Assembly: GCF_905475345.1 (NCBI RefSeq)
Contig: NC_066598.1
Location: forward strand, 248,001-312,000
DNA from: Vespula vulgaris
Lineage: Eukaryota; Arthropoda; Insecta; Hymenoptera; Vespidae
DNA: 64,000 nt
Direction of reading: 5' to 3'
Below are positions 49,800 through 63,649 of this stretch, piece after piece. A program made the position numbers and the translations under genes. The notes under the pieces were generated by a model. That model was not told the DNA's origin. It saw nothing but the letters and a program-made list of their open reading frames with translations, and did not search any database. Every line of letters begins with the position of its first letter. Within the stretch, counting starts at the first letter, position 1.

Positions 49800-50472
49800 T
49801 ATATCTTCGAGCCAATGGCTCGAGGGGTCGATATATTGAGTTATAGGTTGCGTGTTTCTGATTGAGGGCGACTTCGGGGCGTGGATTACGCAGTAACTAT
49901 CGCTAAGAGGATCTTGCGTCTTGACGCACCACGTTGGAACTCCTTTAGCCGCTAAAATTTCCAACTTGAGAAGCATCTCGTGGAATCGCAAACTCGCGTC
50001 GTCCCCCGACTTCGGTTCTCTTCGGGGAACGAAACTATTTAATGTGCGACGTGGTAATTATTAGCCAGCGTGCTGCATTGCATTCGAGATGCGTCGAAGC
50101 ATTGCTTTAAAAATTGCTCGTCTCGTCTTACGTCTCCTTTTTTTAATATCAACCGTCGATGGAAATGAGATATTAATGATCGAAGGGGAGATGGAGTGCG
50201 ACGTCTTTTGAGATCCGATATGCCGCAAGTAAATATTTGACGAACGAAACGCTTGTTTGAATCCGACGTAATATAATAATTCTGTCTTTGGACGAATGCC
50301 GCGAGAGCCTGACGGAAACAGGCATCACACGCGATCGAACGAGGAATACAAATGGGAACTGCGAATTTTTTAATTTCCACCTATTGTCGTCTCACTCGGC
50401 GTCGAATCGCCGAAAATTCTATCCATGCTCGATCATTCGTTCGTTAATTGGCTTTACTCTCACTCAAAGCCG

Positions 50473-50943
50473 TTAGTACAAAGTGAATATTTCCAATACA
50501 GTGTCGCTGCGCGCGTTCCGACGTTTATAAAATTTATCTCGACAAGGAACGAAATGAAACGTAAGCCCTTGTAATGAAGGCCAACACGCGTTGTTTTGAA
50601 AAATGTTTTGGAGTAAATAAAAACGAGTACGCGATACGTTCCGATAAAAAATGCCAAGACTCGTGTATCGGCGTTGCTTCAAATAGGCGTTATTACAACA
50701 AACGCTAAACCTTCGTCGTCGAGCGATGGTACAAGTATTTAGTAAGAAGATAGATACTGTGTTCATTAAAAAGTAGATATCGATTTCCGTCAAGAATAGC
50801 GAAGTAGCTACTTGCTGCTGAGTCGTTTTCAGAGACCAGAAAAAGTTGCAAGTTTTAAAATCACCTTCCAATCGGATAAACGTGGAATTATTCTGATTTG
50901 CACCGTAATACCGTTCTGTCGACATAGTCCTGCCCTTTTCCAA
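50473..50943 (-). other. 156-codon ORF with ATG start, unrecognised
   Basis: An ATG-initiated frame in AT-rich DNA, with balanced amino-acid use, no simple repeats, and a hydrophobic stretch around residues 50-75 (SLFLTEIDIYFLMNTVSIFL) that could be one membrane span. Several Cys follow. Given the local GC, about half a frame of this length is expected by chance in the window, so the statistical support is weak; the composition is the only positive sign. Could be a degenerate membrane-protein fragment. Confidence 0.18.
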
Positions 50944-51722
50944 CCAACAAATCTGAGTCGTTAAGATGACAAAGTTTCTAGCGCAGTAACGATCTCAGCA
51001 AGAAATTGCCTTGCTATTTTTCTTCGCATATTTTCTCGTCAAAGTAGAAACTTTTCGCTTTTGGCTCCAAAGTTACGATTCTTCTTCGGTATTCGGCGAA
51101 TTAAGATTCTATTGCGTTTAATCATATAAAACGATAGAGAATTATTAATTAAAAAAAAAAGAAAGAAAAAATCATGCGTGTTGAGAAGAAGTAATCGCAG
51201 TGCAAACTTTTTATAACGATGATACGAAACACAGATTATAAGAAGCGTCGACCATCGTAACGCAGTCGTGGCATGCACTCTTTGGCGAGGCTCTCTATAG
51301 ATTGATGTTATTAGTGAGGCGTCTTCGACGGTGTAAACTCCAAGGAGCAACCCGAAACCGCAGGAACCACTGTACATAACTCGGGGAGTCTGAAATGGTA
51401 GATGGAAGAGTGATAGTCGGAAATTTTGACGCTATATAATTTGGTTACGTCGCGTTATCAGCGACGATAATTGCTTCTTCGTGCGCATCCGGCTGAAATA
51501 TATAGATAAAATTATCATTTCGTATTATAACTTCTTAAATACCTCCTCTACTAGCGTTAAAAGTATTCCCGCATAGACAAGAAAGAGAGATACGAATTTT
51601 TCGATATATCCCGAATAAGGAAGCCATTCGATATTATCCACGTTTCGAGTGCTGCCTCTGAATCCAGAGGAATAAATCGAGCGTGATATCGCATGGGTGT
51701 AGGCGTGAAATTATCCCGTCAT

Positions 51723-51926
51723 TGCATAAATGCATAGGTCGTCGAGGAGGGACGAGCTGCGAGAAGAGGGCCGGAAAAGCATAGAGAAAGAGAGTCGCGC
51801 GAGTCGAGCACTTTGTCAGCTTTTCCTGAAATATGGAGGTTCCACGTGTTTTCCTTGGTCCCTTTTACGGCTAAAGAAGAGCAGAAGACTTCTTACATAT
51901 CGCTCCGGCACTGCATAAATGCATAG
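51723..51926. repeat. 15-bp direct repeat flanking about 174 bp
   Basis: TGCATAAATGCATAG occurs at 51723-51737 and again, identically, at 51912-51926, 189 bp apart. The core TGCAT-AA-ATGCA is a spaced palindrome resembling POU-factor dimer sites. The interval between has no inverted ends, so a target-site duplication of a transposon is less likely than paired binding sites, but neither is proven. Confidence 0.6.
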
Positions 51927-52789
51927 CTACTGCTATTCTTGCGGATTCACCCACGTCCTTTACCCATTCCTTACTTTCGGACTGATCCACGAAGAAAGTC
52001 GCCAATATCCTGGGACGATCTTGAAATATACGATCTATTAGTTACGTAATAAGCGAACGGCCACGAGCATAACCGACTATCTTCGTGCTTTTCTTCGCTT
52101 TTCTTCGGCGGCGAGTTCATTTACCGGTTGCACGGAAGAGGCGGACGATGAGGAAGGAGGAAACGGAAAAGCATCGTGTCCTTCGAATAGCAATCGTGTG
52201 GATAAACCTCAGCGTGCACTTAAGTGATTGAACGTACACATTGTGGTTTTTTCGAGCGAAACGAGGACGCAACATTGCCCGTTTACCGGAGCTATGCTCC
52301 GTGCGAGAATCCACTTTGGTGTTCGCAAGGATGGAACGTAATCGTCGTCGTCGTCGAACGCGCGACTGAGTCAAGGATTCCGTTTCGGAGGTAATAATTT
52401 GAAATCTACTATGGCCCTCTCTCTCTCCGTGCTTCTCCATCGTGAGCAATAACAATAAAAATCTTATTTTTCTCTTTGTTCGTCCTCTCTCCTTTCCAAT
52501 TTTTCTTACTCTGCTGTCGCTTTCTGGATCCAACAGAAATGTTCAAGAGTATTTCGATTTTTGAGCAAGTTTAAGAGCAATTTTTCTAACCTTGCTTCCT
52601 CTTTTTTACGCGTAGCAGCGCTACCGCCCACGTGCTTTTAGATTTCGACATAGTCAAATAATGAAATACACAAGGTGATTGCTTCATACGATAAAAATAT
52701 CTCGGAAGTAAGGGAGTAAATAGAACATCATTGGTAATATTTATGGAAAATGAGGAGGGACTTGATGAGCTTTGAAACGAGTTTTTACA

Positions 52790-52809
52790 TCTCTCTCTCT
52801 CTCTCTCTC
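52790..52809 (+). repeat. (CT)n microsatellite
   Basis: Nine to ten CT units. Confidence 0.9.
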
Positions 52810-53529
52810 GTACTCCCTTTCTATCTTTTCCAAGATTGCTTGATGAATTCCGAGATTCGAGATCAAATTTTCGTGGCTAAACCCACGCTGACCTTTGACC
52901 TTTCGGAAGCATCGCCAACGTGCAAAACCACAATCCACAAGGCACAACTATTTTTTTAACTCTCTCTTCTTTTTTTTGTTGATAGAACGAAGGATCGGAT
53001 GGAATTAACTTTTTGTTTCGCAGTAACTCGCTGTGTAAGCAATAATAACACTCTTCGCGTACCTATGTTCCTACGCGTATTTTGAAAATACAATCGTTTC
53101 GAGTGTAGTTCATTTAAATCGTGCCGTATCAAAATTCGAACTCATTTAAATATCATCGATCGAGAGTTGTTGCGAGTTGTGTATATGATAACGCGATTTT
53201 ATATATATATTTTTTTACATATAAATATATATATCACCGCAGACTCGGATAAAAATACATGATAGACATAGTATATACGTACGCATTAATCTGTATGAAT
53301 CGGAATTTACATGAGTGAGAGAAACAATATAGAAAACGAACGGGCCGGAAAAGTGATTTTAATAAAGAAAAAACTCGTTCCCACGAGTGCAATAGAATAA
53401 CGCGTAGAAATCCCTGCGGATGTGGGATAACCCATTCTCATCACGAACGAGATACTGGAAAACGCTTGCTCGTAGCAAAAACGTGTCTCTATATCGACGG
53501 GAATGACGATAGGTCGAAGTTGAAGTCGA

Positions 53530-53543
<14 letters not shown>

Positions 53544-53569
<26 letters not shown>
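53544..53569 (+). repeat. (GA)13 microsatellite
   Basis: Uninterrupted alternation inside an Arg-Glu artefact frame. Confidence 0.9.
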
Positions 53570-53576
<7 letters not shown>

Positions 53577-53691
53577 TGCGAACCGGAAGAAGAGTCCTTT
53601 TCGAGGAGTGATCAAATTAGATATTGCTATAGGCACGTTATTGCAGACTTGAATTTGGTGGACGAGATATCGGGGATTGCTTCGAGGATAA

Positions 53692-53711
53692 GGAGAGAGA
53701 GAGAGAGAGAG
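53692..53711 (+). repeat. (GA)10 microsatellite
   Basis: Second GA run 120 bp after the previous one, same orientation. Confidence 0.9.
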
Positions 53712-55298
53712 GATGGCGAGGGAAAGAGTCGAGGAAATTAGGAGAAGGAGTTAAGAATGTTAGAATGGCCCAGTGAACCTTAGAGAGAGTACGAAGTGGA
53801 ATAGAAGGGAAGGAAGGTGGTTGCACGCAACGAGAAGGTGCTCTGCTCCGGAAAATGACCTGTCACTCGCGACACGTCCCTTCTTCTAGCTTTCGCGAAG
53901 CTTTTCCCTCTCCGTTTCTTCTTCTTTCCCCCATACTGCTCGTCCTTAGCCGTCCTCCTCCTCCTTCTACCTCGACAACTTTTTTTCCGAATCCTTACGA
54001 CGTTTAAGCTTCGACGGTTAGTCTCTCGAGTATTCGAAGACGTACATATAAATATTAAGAGAACTACTTCCATACAAGTCCAATTATCTGTTTTTATATC
54101 GCATCGTTTTTCAAAGTGTCGTTACGTACGATATTAGAATCGATCAATCTCCTTTCGAATACGCGAACGAGTTTACCTTGACTTTAACTGATGTGCAAAG
54201 AGTATATAGAAAGATAAAGAGAAAGAGAGAAAGTACACTCGAATCGGTCCAAGAGAACATCTTTATTTTCGAAGCAAACAGTAACGAGATCTTATGCGAG
54301 GTTGGATTTCTCCCGCTTTCTAGGAAGCACATTTCCTGAAATTATCGACAAACATCCTTCAGAAATGCTCGTAGCGTCTTTCTCGAGAAACATTCGACGG
54401 ACGAAATAAGGATAGTTCCGATTAAACCACAGAAAGAAATCAACGTTGTGGTAACGCGTTTAATTAAGTCCATCCGATAGTGCGTATACGATTAATTGAG
54501 ATCTCTGGTTTTTCGTGAAAATTTATATACGTATTCGTCGTATCTAACCCGAAAATATGACTAAAAATTCGCACTTTTATGAGCGGACTTGATTCGAGGA
54601 GAACCAAACGTTTACCCCGCAACTGAAAACGCGAGTTCCTTCGCCTTATCGAGGTGGCGCATATACGCCTCATATATCCGACACGTTGTTTACCTTATAC
54701 GAGACTACACAGTTATTGCTTCAAGCTGTACACGCGCCGGCAAGTTTTCCTAAGGCATCCGACGTCTCGTCCTTGGTAGCTTGCGATCTTGGTGATGAGG
54801 GTGCTTGGCGGGGACGCGTTACATGCCACCACTTTCATAGAAAGAAAGGAGAAGATAGGAATATTCGGGCCCAGCCCTGAATTGCTCTCGTTATAAACTT
54901 TGCACGGCAATGTACGGAGAACATATTATTATGCTGTCGGATCTAACCCCACGAGATTCAAAAACAAATAAGCTTTGTTTGCTTCTTCCCTCTTCGATAC
55001 CACCCAGAATAATGTTTTTAAAGTTTACGCTTATGTTCCTTTATTATTAATAATACGTAGTCGTTTACTTATTAGAATATTAACCGCGCGTATACGCGTA
55101 TATCTCGCAACGAATAACCGATGGAAAAAAATATAGCGTGACGAGTAATTTTCGGTACTTTCTTCGAGGCTACAAAGAAATCCATCAAATAATCGAACGT
55201 TCGGAGGAGAACGTTTGAATATTTATCGCACTGACGCCTTTTCGTCGAGAAAAGCCTTTTCGCAAATTCAAGAATTATTTGCTCAAACGCTCGGTAGA

Positions 55299-55314
55299 TT
55301 TTTTTTTTTTTTTT
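55299..55314 (+). repeat. T16 homopolymer
   Basis: Sixteen T. It could be the reverse of a retroposon A-tail, but no RNA-derived sequence or target duplication was recognised beside it. Confidence 0.8.
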
Positions 55315-58300
55315 CTTATAATACTTTTATTGCCTTCGAAAAATGTATCCTTTAAGGAAGCACATCAAGAGAGAGAGAGGAATACTCTGAAAACGTTTTA
55401 ATATTCGGACGTGACGACCAATAATAATCATTCTTCACTTAGACTCGGCTTATGAATGTTTAACGAGATCCCGATGGCTCCACGTATTTCGCTTCGGAAC
55501 TATCAATTTCTGCTAGCATTAAGAGGAGAAAAAATCCATTTCTTGATGGACCAACTATCTTTAGGACTAATGTCTTTCAAATGGGTCCTTAGAGTCCGAT
55601 ATTGGAAAACGATGGACCTGTCAATAATAGTCGGTATAATAAACTTTTTCCTTGAAAGATATTCTCCGGTCTTTCGGTATTTCTTTGGGAAACTTTAATA
55701 GGCATTTCTCGGAATAAGGACAATCATCGACATTTGATTAATAATAAGCGGCTCTTAGTTTCTTTTCTTTCACGGAAAGAATAATCGCAGATCACACATT
55801 TATGACACTTATTTATAATAAGATCGTAAGTTAAATAGCCAAAGACTGGTAATAATTGCTTAACTGTACGAAAGGAAATAATCATCCGTATCCTCTGTAA
55901 GATCTGTAATGACAATTCAGGAGAGTCTGAGAAAAGACCCTCCCAATCCTGGAAGGGTCCGCCGTGGCTTTTCATTTCCCCCGATGTAATGCCCGTGATA
56001 AAGAGACGTTAATGGGAGTAAGTCTACATTCAGCCCTCGCCCTTTGTCTAATAAAACGGCAATCACGCACCGTAATGTTCCTTTCACTTGCATCCGCAAA
56101 TGCAGGCGCAAGACGAGGACTTTCCCACTTGCCGTCACGTCCTTACCAGAGCTCAAGAACGAATGCTCATTTCTTATTTAAAGCTTCATTCTCCTTTGTC
56201 GTTTCGTCGCCGGCATTTCGTACTTTTTCGCTCTTTTCTCGGCACCATCGTGGACATTTGATGGGACAAAAATGTTTTCACGGATAAAAACTGTCTCAAG
56301 ATACGAGGAGAAATAAAAGAAGATTATTTCGCTGTATTATCACTGACGTTTATCCAAAATGACGTTGAATGACAGAACTTATGAAATTATACGACTCGTG
56401 GTACGCGACGCACGTGATCGACGATGTTCCAAGTTGTAAATGAAATTTTTCTTAATTTCATAATTTTACGAAACTTCCGAACGAAAAAAAAAAGAAACAA
56501 TACGTAAGGCATCATGACGCGTATTAATTCATAGATGTAATTCGTAGACGAGGATCGTGTCGTTGAAGAAACGAAGACGATAGCGTTGGAACGAAATTCT
56601 AACGCATTCCCGAAGATGCGAAATACCGACAGTACCGTATTTTCGAGGCCTGTACGCGAATGGTATGTCAGGGCAGATCAATACATTCTTGTACGCTTCA
56701 TCGAATTGACATTGACGCGCGTTGCCGGGTGCCACCACGCTCATTCTCTTTCTCGCTCTCTCTATGATAGGTTCGTGTTTACTCGTTCCACGCTGTCCTT
56801 CATAGTTCCTTAACGATAATACCGATGGACTTTCGTTTCGAAAGTTGCATTCGTTCGCAACCTCGCTCTCATTCTTTCCCATTTTCACCGTACGAGCTGT
56901 TAATTTTAATTACACGCGCATTTTAGATCGCAACGCACATCCGACCTTGAAAGTTTGATATTCTCTTTCTCATGGTCCCAAAAATCCTACCAGCTATCTT
57001 ACGTACGGAAGCAAACATTTTGTTGTACTTCTCGTGACCGAGGCAGGAATAACACAGTCTCCGGTGGGGGCCTTTCGTTCGGCTTCCGTCCAGATCCATA
57101 ACGATCCAGATCACCGCTGAGGTCTTCGTAGAATCAAGCATCAACGGTTCTCAACTCGACAGGGCTCTCAGCCCTACGACTTTTAGGATAATTCTCGCTA
57201 GAGACGCGTCTCTTGAATTATCAGCTTTGCAAAGAGCAGAGGACACCGGTGTTATTACATACGATATGGGAACAAATGCGCCGCACCGAGATGTACGAAA
57301 AGACAAGTGAGAGAAATATTTGCAACGGTAACTCTAATTAGCTCCATCAAAACGGATGATCGTGGAATCATTCGAGCGAAGGATTGATTGAAGCAGTAGT
57401 CGAAGAGAAGGGAAAAAGGGATAAGGAGAAGGCAAGTGCATCACTTACGAATTGCACTCAAAATCCGCTCGTGCGTTTGCCCTCGAGTGTCGTTCTCGCA
57501 CTTATTTTTTCCCTTTTCCGACACTCCTATGAACTCTCAAAGCCCTCTTGTTTTCGAGACACATTTAGGGTGGCGCTGGCGCTCTTTATTTTCGTTTGTA
57601 AGGGCCCGCCTTTGCCACTGATAACTCTCTCGGGTACAACGAATAAGGTAAACAGCGGAGCGTTCGAGACGACGGAAGAGAGATAGAGTGCGGAAAGAAA
57701 AAGAGAGAGCGAAACGGTGCTCGAAAACTACAATAAAGGAGCGCGAAATAGCCGGAGCTGTTTAGACTCCTCGTTTTTTTACGTTTTGCTCCTCCAACGA
57801 ATGGGACTCCTCTTCCACCGCCAGATAATTATAATTCTTTGAAAAACTACTAGCGAGCATCCCTTCCCCCCATTTCTCTCCTTCAACGCGAAACGAGGAT
57901 AAGATTTTCAAGGAATGTATACCCCTTGTATGTAAAAAAATTCCCCGAGTAAAATACGAGAAATCTATCTCCGAGTTCAAAGTCAATCTCCCTGTACTTG
58001 GATCCTGCTGAATGGAATAATTTGATTTGGTACCGTTGGTACCATGAGAAAGAAGAAGGCAAAGCGAGAGAAATAGCGAGAAAGCTTTATTCCGATGACC
58101 TTTATGCGCTTCAAGGTAAAGAATAAACATCGATTTACAAACAGTCGGAGAAACAGAATGTACGTCTGTTTTAAATAAAATAAAAGACGACTTAAGGGGA
58201 TGGAACTTTTTTTATCTCGTAGTTCGCTTTTATTAATTTTTATGAATTCCTTTGATCTTTGAAAGAATTTCATCAAAGCTACGTCCAACAATTTGTAAAA

Positions 58301-59125
58301 TTACAAAGATGGACATAATATCTTGTACATTTTATTCTTAGAAATTTACGGAATATCACCTGTGGCTTTTCGGCGGAAGTGCGTATTTAGAACTTACGAA
58401 AACGATATATCCCGATTTTTCACGACGTTCGATTCTTTTTGCCACTACTATCGATCGCGAAAGTTTCCAATAATTTCAAAACGATGCGACGAATCGTCAC
58501 GAGTAATAATACTTTTTTTACTCCGAATGTCTAGGTTTACATAAGTCGAGTAACGTAAGCTCGCTTGTAAACTTCGACCAAACTCAAAGTCGGCGAAAGC
58601 GAGGGTCGAGGGGGTGGAAACAAAGCAAATCGAGAGTAAAAGCGGTGCTTGTACGGATACGAACGTACCTAAAGGAAAGAATGTACCTATGTGTATGAGA
58701 CTGTAGAAATGCGAGGAAAAGTCATAGAAACAAAGAGGAAAGTTGAAAGAGAGGAGGAGAACGAGATTTGGGCGAGACGATACAGGGAAGAAGTCGACGT
58801 AAGCGTAGTAAAATCTATCGAATCAGTTTAACGAGTGTACGAGGGTGATAAATCAGTTGGCGTTGTTTTTTCGTCGTACACGGACGAGGGAGTAAGCAGA
58901 GGAAAAAGAAGAGGAAGAGGGAACGTAGGATGAGGAGGATCAGCAGAGTGCAGTACCGAAGGAGTAGGAGGAGGAGGTGAAAGAGGGGAATACGCCACAC
59001 AATAAAAGCCGTTGCCAGTAGCGAATGGGAGGGCAGATGCATTTTACGAGCTGTAGTGCACCAATGTCACCTTCACCACCGACGACCTTTCTTCTCATCC
59101 CATCTACTCTACGCTTTCCCACCCT

Positions 59126-59160
59126 TCTCTCTCTCGCTCTCTCTCTCTTTCCCTCCCTCT
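59126..59160 (+). repeat. CT-rich pyrimidine tract
   Basis: CT units with CG, TTT and CCC interruptions. Confidence 0.8.
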
Positions 59161-59218
59161 CCTTCCATCTCGCGTTTAGTGCTCTTACGTGAATTTGGAC
59201 GTACGCAGGGCAGCAAGG

Positions 59219-59244
59219 GCGTCCAGCGAACGCGTCCAGCGAAT
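59219..59244 (+). repeat. 13-bp tandem duplication
   Basis: GCGTCCAGCGAAC is followed immediately by GCGTCCAGCGAAT. Confidence 0.75.
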
Positions 59245-60394
59245 TGATTTCAGTTATTTTCCGATCATGTAACTTGTCGAGGCTTTTGCATGGACAATTG
59301 ATTATTATTGCTATTCCGATACTCGGTTGGCTGGAGTAGTGCTCGGCTTCGAGCCGACAGCATCGCTAATTCTATCTCCGTTCTCTCCGAGTTTTGATCA
59401 AAATTCAGTCATCCATTGATAGATATTGTTATAGACTTAGAGTAGTTACAATATCGTCGAGGAGAAGAATCTTTGATGCTAGCTTCGGGAATGTTGGGTT
59501 CGATGTTGTATCTCCTAAAGCTAGATAAACTTTTATATAATTTCTTTTTTATTTTCCAAAAACATGTAAATGTTTTGCAAAAAATGCGCGACCAGCGGAC
59601 ATCGCCGAACTAGTACAAATTGCTTGTAAGAAAATGAATTTCTAGAGAATGTTGATTCGCGAGTAACCAGTATCCCATTCTTCGGTGCGTTCAGCATCCA
59701 CTTGCTCGTGGCTTTCGAAAGAATTCAGTTTCATCAATGCGCTTTTTACGCGCTCTAAAAGAAACCTGAGAATAGCTCAACCCGCGATGCGTTCTCCCTA
59801 CTTTTTAAGTTGCCATATTTTTGTTCTCGCACGTTCGCGAGTAAACTTTCCTCCTCGAAATCGGTTAGCCCTCTTACTAGGATCTCATAACATACACCTG
59901 CGTCTGGACTAGAAGGAGATAACGCGCGTGTAAAAGAAGACGATACGCATGTAAATGGCGAGCGGTCTACGATGGAATCGGAATCGCCCACGTTTCCCTA
60001 ATATCAAACGTAGACACTTTACGTTTCATACGATCTACCCGACTTTCTGTGTAAACGAATAGCCACGAGTAACCGTTACCGACTGCGCGATTAATTTTTA
60101 TGTTACACCAATTCTATCGCAATTTCACGTATTTCGTTCGATTACCGGTAGGAGAAAACTTCGATACTATAGAGTCGAACATTTTGTGACTGTCTGTTTT
60201 CAAAAACATCGTTCTGTCTGTGACAATCGAGCGCGCGCGATTTTCATTGTGAATTTCATTGCAATTGGCACCGCGCGGCGGCGGCGACGGCGTAGGCTAC
60301 CAGTGTCTTTGAGCCCGTTAATTTCGAGAGGCAATGCGGTGAAATCGCGACGAATGCCACACCAATTGAATACACAGAGGCGGAGGAGAAGAGA

Positions 60395-60474
60395 GATAGA
60401 TAGATAGATAGATAGATGGAGAGATAGATAGATAGATAGAGGGAGAGAGAGAGAGAAAGAGAGCGAGAGAGAGC
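60395..60474 (+). repeat. compound (GATA)n-(GA)n microsatellite
   Basis: About five GATA units, GGAGA, about five more, then GA to 60474. Similar in design to the repeat at 41871, so this compound type recurs in the genome. Confidence 0.95.
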
Positions 60475-60929
60475 GTGCTTCGGTTAAATGCACGATTTAC
60501 GCATCTGGATGGACACGAGTCCCGTCATTGGCTTTATTGCCAGTAAAGGCTATACCGGTGAACGGCTATGGAGTAGCAGGCACCTGTGACGCGTCTGGAA
60601 ACGCAGTTAAATTGTATGCCATCGTACGGACGCTGCGAACGCGACGGTGAGCACGAGTCTTTCCAACTTTTTCCGAAATACTTCACTCTCGTTAAACCGC
60701 GAGATTTTGTTTTCTTGTAACTGAAATCGACTATTTGTTTATACAATTTCCATCGGAACGATTCAACTTTTCCAATATGTATTTCGCAAAGATCGCTTAA
60801 TAATCTTTTTTTATTAAAAATCTTTAATTATTAAAAAAGTAAATTGATCAGCAGTATACCGTACAATATACATTGCTAAGGGACCGAAATGGAAACGTCT
60901 AAATAGAAGTTTTCTCTTTGAGTCTATTT

Positions 60930-60951
60930 CTCTCTCTCTCCCTCTCTCTCT
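60930..60951 (+). repeat. (CT)n microsatellite
   Basis: CT units with one CC interruption. Confidence 0.9.
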
Positions 60952-61224
60952 TTCGCTTTGTGAAAAGCTCGCAAGCGAATTGCTAGTATTTTGAACGTTT
61001 ACGGGGATGTAGCGTGCGTCCTGTCGATCCTGCGGCACGACATGTGTGGGCGTTAGCGTGCGCTATCGCTATTCTAAATGCAATATCGGCCTTCATAAAA
61101 TAGGTGTAAAGCTGTTTGGTCGTCCATTATGTTCGTAGACGGTTCTTGGTAGCAGCTTGTTCTCTCACTTTGAAGGGTTTAGTTGCGGAAGGCGGTCTTG
61201 TCTCAGTGTCTGCGTGCACGTGTG

Positions 61225-61227
<3 letters not shown>

Positions 61228-61255
<28 letters not shown>
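61228..61255 (+). repeat. (GA)14 microsatellite
   Basis: 28 uninterrupted bases after a GTGTGTGCGA segment. Confidence 0.95.
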
Positions 61256-61258
<3 letters not shown>

Positions 61259-63649
61259 TTCAGACGGTCAACATTAACAACGGGTTGACCGGAGCACCTT
61301 CACAGCCATGCTTTTATAGGTTGTAAAGTAGTAAACTTCTGTTCGGCTAAGCTTTGTAGAAGTATTCGAATTACCTCGGATCATTAAAACGAAAGAGACT
61401 AATATCATTAAAGTACCGCGATATTCAGTTACGTAATTAGACATGGAGTCACGATGACATCATTGACTTTTTTCATCTCATATGCCCTAGTCCAGATAAA
61501 CTCGTTATCGTCGTTCGTATCGACTTCGCCGCGAACTTATCACGGATCGTTCGAACGACGTTCGCGCTTGGGTCTCGTTAGACGTCAGATTTCTTAGTCG
61601 TCATTCGGATGATCAGAACGTTGATACCATGTTCGGGGGAATACTTAATTCGCATCTAACAAATGTTGCATCGTAGTAACATACAATTACTATAATAATT
61701 TATTTCAGAACATTTAATCGATTCGAAAGGAAAATCTGTGGTAAGACGCGACAGAAAGAAAGCTCCGAGACGATTCAAATCTGGATTCCAAGTATTCGGC
61801 TGAAAGGATCCGATCGAGTACGAAGAATTAGAATGAAGAAAAACGCAAGGAAACAGTCGCGCAATATATAACACTTATAGGGTAGAAATTCGTCTTCTTC
61901 ATTTTTACCGCTGACGGTCGACTCGAAAATAAAGACGACAAAGTTATGCTACAAGAAGGAGAGTGGAAGAAGCGTAAGAAAGAAAAGAGAAAGAAGGCAT
62001 AGAAGAAAAAGAAAAGTAAGAGGAAGGAAGGAAACGACGAGAAAGCTGAGGAGAGGCATCGATAAATCAATGGAATATGGTAATGCAGCAATTTCAATAA
62101 TTTAAATATGTATGAAGGAAAATGGAACAATCTGGAAGGCAGGAATCTGCCTGAGTGTGGCACATTGAATCGCGTCTAATGAGACGCCTCGCGTCCTACA
62201 GAAGGGAATAGTCCTGTTATCGTTCCGCGCCGATCTTCCACCACCCTTCGCCATCCCTCTTTCCCACGTTTTCTTTCTTCGCGAATCTTTCGTTTTGCTT
62301 ATGTCAGATAGGGAAAGGTGGTGGTATAAATAAAACAAATTCCAAGCATCTCTCAACTCTTCTTCCCCCTTACTTCTTCTCTTTTTCCCGTCAAATCGTA
62401 CGCCGTACGCGTACACGGAACGTCGTGAAAAGCGCGTAACGTGCCTCGTTATTCCGCAGTCTTGCCGGCGAACGAAACGACGTTCGAGGTTTGACTGCAG
62501 CGTTATATCGAAGAAGAGAGGGGGAAGACGTCACCCGGATATCTGTCAGGAATTGGTTTTCCCGCTGGTGGATAGACTCAAGGATGGCGAGGCTGAACAG
62601 AGAACGTATTCAAAAGACACGATTATGGATGGAAGAAGGGAGATAGAAGAGAGGAAAGGAGGACCGACGGAGTGGAGTTACGAAGGAACTTCAATCCGAA
62701 TCTACCAAAACGTTATGCTACGAAGGGAATCCTCCGGCAGACGTAAAAGAGCCCTAGAATTTTCTGCCTTTTTCCTTTGTCGCTTCTCCTTATCGTAGCC
62801 CTTTTACCATTTCTCCTTTAAAGGATCATCGATAAACAATGATTATATAGGTATATACCTCTTGTAAAGTCTTGCGTTCGAAGTTTCGCGTGATTTAATA
62901 CCTTGGGTATAACGTCCGACGTGGCGTTATTAGGAAAGGAATTTTTTCACGATTCGACGCAGGAGAGGTATTCGTGACGTTGCGTCGGTATGATTATAAA
63001 TTACACGGTAAAAATCGCTAAAACGTAAGTCTCGCTCGACCCGTTGATAGGAACTACGTACGTATAATACGTCGCTCGTAGTCGATTACGAGAGGAGAAA
63101 AGATCGATTTTGATTTCTATGAGGTTACAATAGCTTCGTCGACCAGGTTGCGGTTCACCATCCTCACGTATTCCTCATCCCTTTTGACTTTTCCATCTCG
63201 TACACACGCGGATGCGCATGAAATGTGTCGCATGGCATCCATAAAAATGGTGAAAGCGCAAAATGGATGGGTATTGAATTTTATGAAAATTAAAACCGAT
63301 TCCGTCGACAGGGCTGCTTCGGTATCTCTCTCCCTCCCTTCCTCCCACTCCCTCTCCTATGAAAGTACGAACTCGTATCGCGAGCGCTGGGACGTAGAAT
63401 CGCAAATTCGATCGCCGCAATGTAGTTAAAAAATAACAGCAGTTAATTCAACACAATGGCGGAATTCGATTACAAAGATATCGATTCTCTTCTCCAGTAC
63501 ATATATCGTTTTACTCTCAAATTACGACAGAAGCACGAAACAATGAAATAGAAACGTTTAGAGCATCGTTTTCCGAGGCGCTTCGATGTAGACGGGCAGA
63601 CGCGTTTTGCTTGAGCGAAACGCGTTGTATCATAAACGTAATATTTTAA

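Larger units (their letters stand above)
43400..51700. other. noncoding stretch
   Basis: Short unrecognised frames and simple repeats only. A 38-codon frame at 49306-49419, opened by TTG, ends at CAG/GTAAGA, a good donor, and is Lys/Glu-rich; it lacks an ATG and an acceptor. The segment 47100-47640 is purine-rich, with GAG runs near 47570-47590. Confidence 0.55.

Noticed and set aside
55299..55314. T16 run as a reversed retroposon poly(A) tail
   Set aside because: No adjacent RNA-derived or LINE-like sequence and no flanking target duplication could be seen.
57450..57459. AATTGCACTC, resembling the start of miR-92
   Set aside because: Only the first ten bases match, the rest diverges, and no hairpin partner is visible.
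58030..58045. GGTACC-GTT-GGTACC inverted/direct repeat
   Set aside because: A six-base palindrome occurring twice within 15 bp is too short to interpret.
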